Positions 60,507-64,000 of a DNA stretch of 64,000 bases are shown one piece after another. Both the position numbers and the translations under genes were made by a program. Where the stretch lies: the NCBI GenBank assembly GCA_934569045.1, contig CAKTJX010000007.1:10627-74626 (forward strand). The letters run 5' to 3'. Position 1 is the stretch's first letter. Every line of letters starts with the position of its first letter. Origin of the DNA: an uncultured Oscillospiraceae bacterium. GTDB lineage: Bacteria > Bacillota > Clostridia > Oscillospirales > Oscillospiraceae. A model generated the notes under the pieces. The model did not search any database and was not told the DNA's origin. It saw only the letters and a list, made by a program, of their open reading frames with translations.

Positions 60507-61574
60507 ATGAAAAAACTGTTCGCCCTGATGCTGGCAGCCGTTCTGGTTCTGTCCATGGCCGCCTGCGGCAGCAAGACCGAGACCCCCGCTGCCACCACCG
60601 CCGCCCCCGCTGCCACCGAAGCTCCGGCAACCACGGAAGCCCCCGCCGAGACCGAGGCCCCCGTAGAGACCGTCAAGCTGAATGTGGCCTATATGCCCAA
60701 CTACGCTTCCCTGTGGTCTGTTCTGACTGCCATGGACAAGGGCTACTTTGCCGAGGAAGGCATTGAAGTCACTCTGTGGGAGTTCGCGGATGGCCCCTCT
60801 GAGATCGCCGCTATGGAAGGCGGCAGCATCGATCTGGCCTACATCGGCCACGGTGCCCACAAGCTGTGCATCAACGGCCAGGCCAATATCTTCCTGCCCT
60901 CCTCCGTCCACAGCACTGACCGCATCATCGTTCTGCCCACCTCCGACGTTACCTCTGTTGACAACATCTCCAACCTGAAGGGCAAGAAGGTTGCCTACAA
61001 CGGCGGCTCCTCCTCTGAAACCGCGCTGCAGGGCGCTCTGGCTGCCGCGGGCCTGACCATGGACGACATCGAAGCCTACGAAATGGACGCTACCAACATG
61101 GTCGCTGCCATGATGTCCGGCAACGTGGATGCCTGCACCGCCTGGAACCCCTACTCCAACCAGATCATGGAGAACTGCGAAGGCGCTCTGGAGCTGGAGT
61201 TCGCTACCAACTCCGTGAACATGTCCAGCTGGATCTGCCTGCCCAGCTACGCGGAAGCCAACCACGATGTTCTGGTCCGCTTTACCCGGGCTCTGCTGAA
61301 GGGTATGCAGTTCGCTTCCCAGCAGGAGAACTGGGACTACGCTGTAGAGCTGTACGCCAAGCAGTGCGCCAAGGACTTCACCGCCTGCCAGGTTGAGACC
61401 GGCGACGCCACCTGGTTCTCTGCCGACTACATCAAGCAGGGTCTGGCCGACGGCACCTTCACCGACCTGTACACCCGCCAGCAGCAGATGTTCATTGACA
61501 ACGGCGCTGTGGAAGCTCCCGTGGAGCTCAGCGACTACATCCTGTTCGACGTGATGAACGAGGCTCTTGGCTAA
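60507..61574 (+). CDS. NitT/TauT-type substrate-binding lipoprotein
   Basis: 355 aa. Lipobox SMAAC (Cys20), an Ala/Thr/Pro/Glu-rich linker (about 25-56), then an NMT1/SsuA-like fold: AYMPNYASLWSVLTAMDKGY (about 64-83), EGGSIDLAYIGHGAH (about 107-121). In this family the ligand is usually a small anion or amine such as a sulfonate, nitrate or thiamine precursor. Start at 60507 (MKKLFAL), after TTTGGAGGA. The position beside nagA suggests an amino-sugar-related ligand, which would be unusual for the family; this is inference. Confidence 0.9.
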   Translation: MKKLFALMLAAVLVLSMAACGSKTETPAATTAAPAATEAPATTEAPAETEAPVETVKLNVAYMPNYASLWSVLTAMDKGYFAEEGIEVTLWEFADGPSEIAAMEGGSIDLAYIGHGAHKLCINGQANIFLPSSVHSTDRIIVLPTSDVTSVDNISNLKGKKVAYNGGSSSETALQGALAAAGLTMDDIEAYEMDATNMVAAMMSGNVDACTAWNPYSNQIMENCEGALELEFATNSVNMSSWICLPSYAEANHDVLVRFTRALLKGMQFASQQENWDYAVELYAKQCAKDFTACQVETGDATWFSADYIKQGLADGTFTDLYTRQQQMFIDNGAVEAPVELSDYILFDVMNEALG

Positions 61575-61585
61575 AACAGCTTTCG

Positions 61586-61617
61586 GGGCCGTCTCGTAAG
61601 AGGCGGCCCGTTTTTTT
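61586..61617 (+). terminator. Intrinsic terminator between binding protein and nagA
   Basis: GGGCCGTCTC (61586-61595) pairs with GAGGCGGCCC (61600-61609, one mismatch pair), loop GTAA, then G and seven T. Read-through would give lower expression of nagA than of the binding protein. Confidence 0.85.
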
Positions 61618-61632
61618 GATTCGGGAGGTATT

Positions 61633-62769
61633 ATGAACTACTATATCCAAAACGGATTCGTCTATGTGGACGGCCAATTCCGGAATCTGACGCTGCACAT
61701 TGTAGATGGGAAAATCGAATTCGCCGGAGCCGTGCCGGAAAATGCCCAGATAATCGATGCCCAGGGAAATAGAATCGTCCCAGGCTTTATCGACACCCAT
61801 ATGCACGGCGCGGTGGGGGTGGACGTGAATGGAGCCACCGCCCAGGACCTGGAGACCATCGGTGTATTTCTGGCCCAGCACGGCACCACTGCCTTCCAGG
61901 GCTCCATCCTGACGGACACCCAGGCGCAGACCGAGTGGTGCATCCAGGAGTTCAACCGTTACCGGGAAGCACCCCGGAAGGGCGCGGAGCTGGTGGGTAT
62001 CCACCTGGAGGGCCCCTTCCTGGCCAAGCAGTACAAGGGGGCCATGCCGGAGCATCTGCTGCAAAACAGCAATATCGACCTGGTGCGGCACTATCAGGCC
62101 CTTGCCAAGGGCGGCATCCGCTACATCACCATCTCCCCGGAGCTGCCGGGGGTGCTGGATATGATCCCGGAGCTCAAGAAGCTTGGCATCACCGTGGGCA
62201 TCGGCCATTCCGGGGCCACCTATGCCGAAGCCATGGAGGCCATTTCCCTGGGGGCAGCCGTTGGCACCCATGTGGGCAACGCCATGCGCCTGTTCCACCA
62301 GCATGAGCCCGCCATCTTCGGCGCGGTGATGGAAAGCGACGTGTACTGCGAGACCATCTGTGACGGGCGGCACCTGGTTCCCGGAACAGTGCGGATGTAC
62401 TTCAAGTGCAAGGGCCCCGGGCGCATTGTCGCCATTACGGATTCCATTATGGCGGCCGGGCTGCCCGACGGCAACTACCACCTGGGTGTCAACGATGTGG
62501 TGGTGCAGGACGGCGATGCCAAGCTGGCCAGCGACGGCACCCGGGCGGGCTCCACCCTGACCCAGGATACCGCCCTCAAAAATATGCTAGCCTGGCTCCC
62601 CAACCCCCTGGAGGAGATCCTGCCTACCCTGACGGAGAATCCCGCAAGGGAAATGGGCCTGTGGGATACCAAGGGCTCCATCGCCCCCGGCAAGGACGCG
62701 GACCTGGTATTCCTGGACGAAAACGCCAATGTCGCCCAGGTCTATACCCGCGGCATCCGCTGTAAGTAA
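61633..62769 (+). CDS. nagA: N-acetylglucosamine-6-phosphate deacetylase
   Basis: 378 aa. HMHGAVGVDV (about 56-65) with the first metal site, HLEGPF (about 123-128), GHSGATY, GTHVGNAMRLFHQ (about 214-226) with the second metal His, and TDSIMAAGLPDG (about 267-278) with the catalytic Asp. It removes acetate from GlcNAc-6-P, giving the substrate of NagB. Start at 61633 after GGGAGG. Separated from the importer by a terminator only 16 bases upstream. No sugar kinase gene lies next to it. Confidence 0.94.
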   Translation: MNYYIQNGFVYVDGQFRNLTLHIVDGKIEFAGAVPENAQIIDAQGNRIVPGFIDTHMHGAVGVDVNGATAQDLETIGVFLAQHGTTAFQGSILTDTQAQTEWCIQEFNRYREAPRKGAELVGIHLEGPFLAKQYKGAMPEHLLQNSNIDLVRHYQALAKGGIRYITISPELPGVLDMIPELKKLGITVGIGHSGATYAEAMEAISLGAAVGTHVGNAMRLFHQHEPAIFGAVMESDVYCETICDGRHLVPGTVRMYFKCKGPGRIVAITDSIMAAGLPDGNYHLGVNDVVVQDGDAKLASDGTRAGSTLTQDTALKNMLAWLPNPLEEILPTLTENPAREMGLWDTKGSIAPGKDADLVFLDENANVAQVYTRGIRCK

Positions 62770-62775
62770 AAAACG

Positions 62776-62804
62776 GCTCCCCTCGGACAGCATCCAAGGG
62801 GAGC
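62776..62804. terminator. Bidirectional hairpin after nagA
   Basis: GCTCCCCT (62776-62783) pairs with AGGGGAGC (62797-62804). Followed by TTTTC on the plus strand and preceded by A-rich sequence, so it can serve nagA and the convergent membrane gene. Confidence 0.7.
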
Positions 62805-62810
62805 TCCTTT

Positions 62811-63287
62811 TCACTTTTCGACTGCAGGACGGACGCTTTTTGGTTTGTACAGGGCACAGAGCAGAAGGATTGCTGCCGCCGCCCACCACAGGCAGAACCA
62901 GCCCTGGCGGGTCACCAGATACAGCCAAGGGCGTTCCGGGATCAGTGGGGCCCGCACTAGACGGACGGTGGAAACGGTCCAATAAATACCGACAACTGCC
63001 ATGGCCGAAAACCCCAGGGAGAAGGGACATACCCGCCCCTTTTGCAGCCCCGGCTCCCGCTTTTGGATGCCGGACAGGAAGAACGTCCCGGCAAGCACCG
63101 TCAACAGGCCGCAGCTGACAGGTACAGCCCCAAAGTCCCGGATCCGGTTCAGCAGAATTTTGGGTCCCCAAAGCCCGCCCCCAGCGGAAATTGCCTCCTG
63201 CGTTGGGGCCAGACAGATAAAGACAATGAGCAGCAGCTCGACGGCAATCAGCATTTTCGCAAATCGGGGAAGCTTCATAGACAACAT
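62811..63287 (-). CDS. Small membrane protein of unknown function
   Basis: 158 aa with four predicted helices (about 12-30, 55-75, 90-108, 130-148) and a Lys/Arg-rich end. No family recognised. AAAGGAG is close to the ATG at 63287 (3 bases) and 12 bases before a second ATG at 63278, so the start may be the latter. Convergent with nagA. No link to the operon next door is visible. Confidence 0.6.
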   Translation of the reverse strand: MLSMKLPRFAKMLIAVELLLIVFICLAPTQEAISAGGGLWGPKILLNRIRDFGAVPVSCGLLTVLAGTFFLSGIQKREPGLQKGRVCPFSLGFSAMAVVGIYWTVSTVRLVRAPLIPERPWLYLVTRQGWFCLWWAAAAILLLCALYKPKSVRPAVEK

Positions 63288-63383
63288 CGGCTCCTTTCCG
63301 TGATTCGGGCTGGTATTTCAAATTTATCCTAGCATATCTGCTTGAGAATGTCAATCAAACAACATTTGCGGCAGCACAGTTGA

Positions 63384-63797
63384 CAGCTCAAGGAAACTCA
63401 GAGGAGTATTGACAACCTCCTGAACGCCATCCAACAGGGAATTTTCACAAAGTCCACCAAAGGACGGGTGGAAGAGCTGGAAGCAGCGAAGGCAGAACTG
63501 GAAATCAAAATCGCCAACGAGAAGATTGCCAAGCCGAAGTTGACGGAAGAGCAAATCCTTTTCTATCTGCACAAATTCCGGGTGCTGAATATGAGCAAAC
63601 AGTCCCACCGCCAGCGGCTGATCGATACCTTCATCACCCGGATTTATCTATACGATGATAAGCTGATCATCACCTTCAACTATAAGGATGGCGCAGAAAC
63701 CATCACACTGAATGACGTAGAAACCGCTCTGACTGAACAGGAGGATGGTTCGGATTTGGTTAGCTCCGCTGCACCAAATTTGCCCATTAAATCGTGA
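63384..63797 (+). pseudogene. C-terminal remnant of a serine recombinase
   Basis: An open frame after a TGA at 63381 reads a coiled coil (RVEELEAAKAELEIKIANEK) and then HRQRLIDTFITRIYLYDDKL and ITFNYKDG, the C-terminal end of large serine recombinases of clostridial elements. The catalytic N-terminal resolvase domain and the zinc ribbon are missing, so it is inactive. It belongs to the same kind of mobile element as the scar at 48400-48790, possibly. Nothing else is seen between 63288 and the end apart from a hairpin. Confidence 0.8.
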
Positions 63798-63955
63798 GAT
63801 TTTAGAGGTTTTTGCTTGCTTTCAGTACTTTTTTGTTCTTCTTTTTCGGGCGGTTTTTCCTGTGTTACTAATTCGTTTTCAACCGCTTTTTCAGACTGCG
63901 ACAACTAGGACGAAGAAAGCCCCCGGCCGGATAGACGGGTGTCCGTAAAACAGTT

Positions 63956-63989
63956 AATCCTCCGTATGGCTTAGACCATGCGGAGGATT
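63956..63989 (+). terminator. Hairpin near the window end
   Basis: AATCCTCCGTATGG (63956-63969) pairs with CCATGCGGAGGATT (63976-63989, one G-U pair), followed by TGTTTATG. It probably ends the recombinase transcript or belongs to an element end. Confidence 0.55.
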
Positions 63990-64000
63990 TGTTTATGTCT

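Overview
The window looks like a chromosome segment from a high-GC, low-motility-type gut Firmicute, most likely an Oscillospiraceae/Ruminococcaceae-like Clostridium relative. The reasons are Firmicute-style machinery (a T-box leader before pheST, a YtrA-type GntR regulator with its ABC transporter, a FeoA-FeoB fusion with a small Cys-rich partner, strong AGGAGG ribosome sites, lipoproteins instead of outer-membrane parts), a GC-rich codon style, and short palindromic repeats scattered between genes. No plasmid, phage or CRISPR functions were seen; the assignment is inference from the sequence, not a database match.

Layout. 1-3781 (minus): amidohydrolase (cut by the window edge), MATE exporter and a GH25/SH3 cell-wall lipoprotein. 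3973-9645 (plus): MacAB-like exporter operon with two different HlyD-type adaptors. 9647-12017 (minus): an unknown 123-aa protein and a large membrane protein. 12234-16014 (minus): pheST with T-box leader and promoter. 16265-19447 (minus): an XRE regulator fused to a superoxide-reductase-like domain, a GH3 lipoprotein and a MATE exporter. 19553-21720 (plus): a tyrosine-kinase remnant, an MFS transporter and an AT-rich gene remnant. 21849-24988 (minus): mgtE and a polytopic membrane protein. 25122-33690: a cellobiose locus in which a LacI regulator and a sugar ABC importer (minus) face a GH94 phosphorylase and GH1 glucosidase (plus). 33861-37179: rpe, then an iron-uptake feoAB unit. 37438-39305 (plus): YtrA-type regulator plus ABC exporter. 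39539-44558 (minus): a six-gene operon of two esterases, an ATP-grasp ligase and a polar-amino-acid ABC importer. 44744-46571 (minus): PHP phosphatase and mutY. 46692-48345 (plus): PIG-L deacetylase and tRNA-Arg(ACG). 48400-50031: mobile-element scar and split chromate transporter.

50089-62769 is the most interesting region. A minus-strand operon (DUF4838 hydrolase-like protein, ROK regulator, NagB-type isomerase, class II aldolase, PPi-type phosphofructokinase, a divergent triose-phosphate isomerase, LarA-like racemase) faces a plus-strand operon (NitT/TauT-type ABC importer, then NagA). Together these could import a small N-acetylated amino-sugar-like compound and take it down to triose phosphates with dedicated paralogues of glycolytic enzymes; the substrate cannot be read from the sequence. 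The window ends with a small membrane protein and the C-terminal remnant of a serine recombinase.

Between genes lie several families of imperfect palindromes: elements bounded by a GTATACC-type inverted end (four copies, two of them acting as terminators), a ladder of small hairpins at 12092-12192, and a pair of elements sharing the core AGCAAAGTTTTTGCATA.
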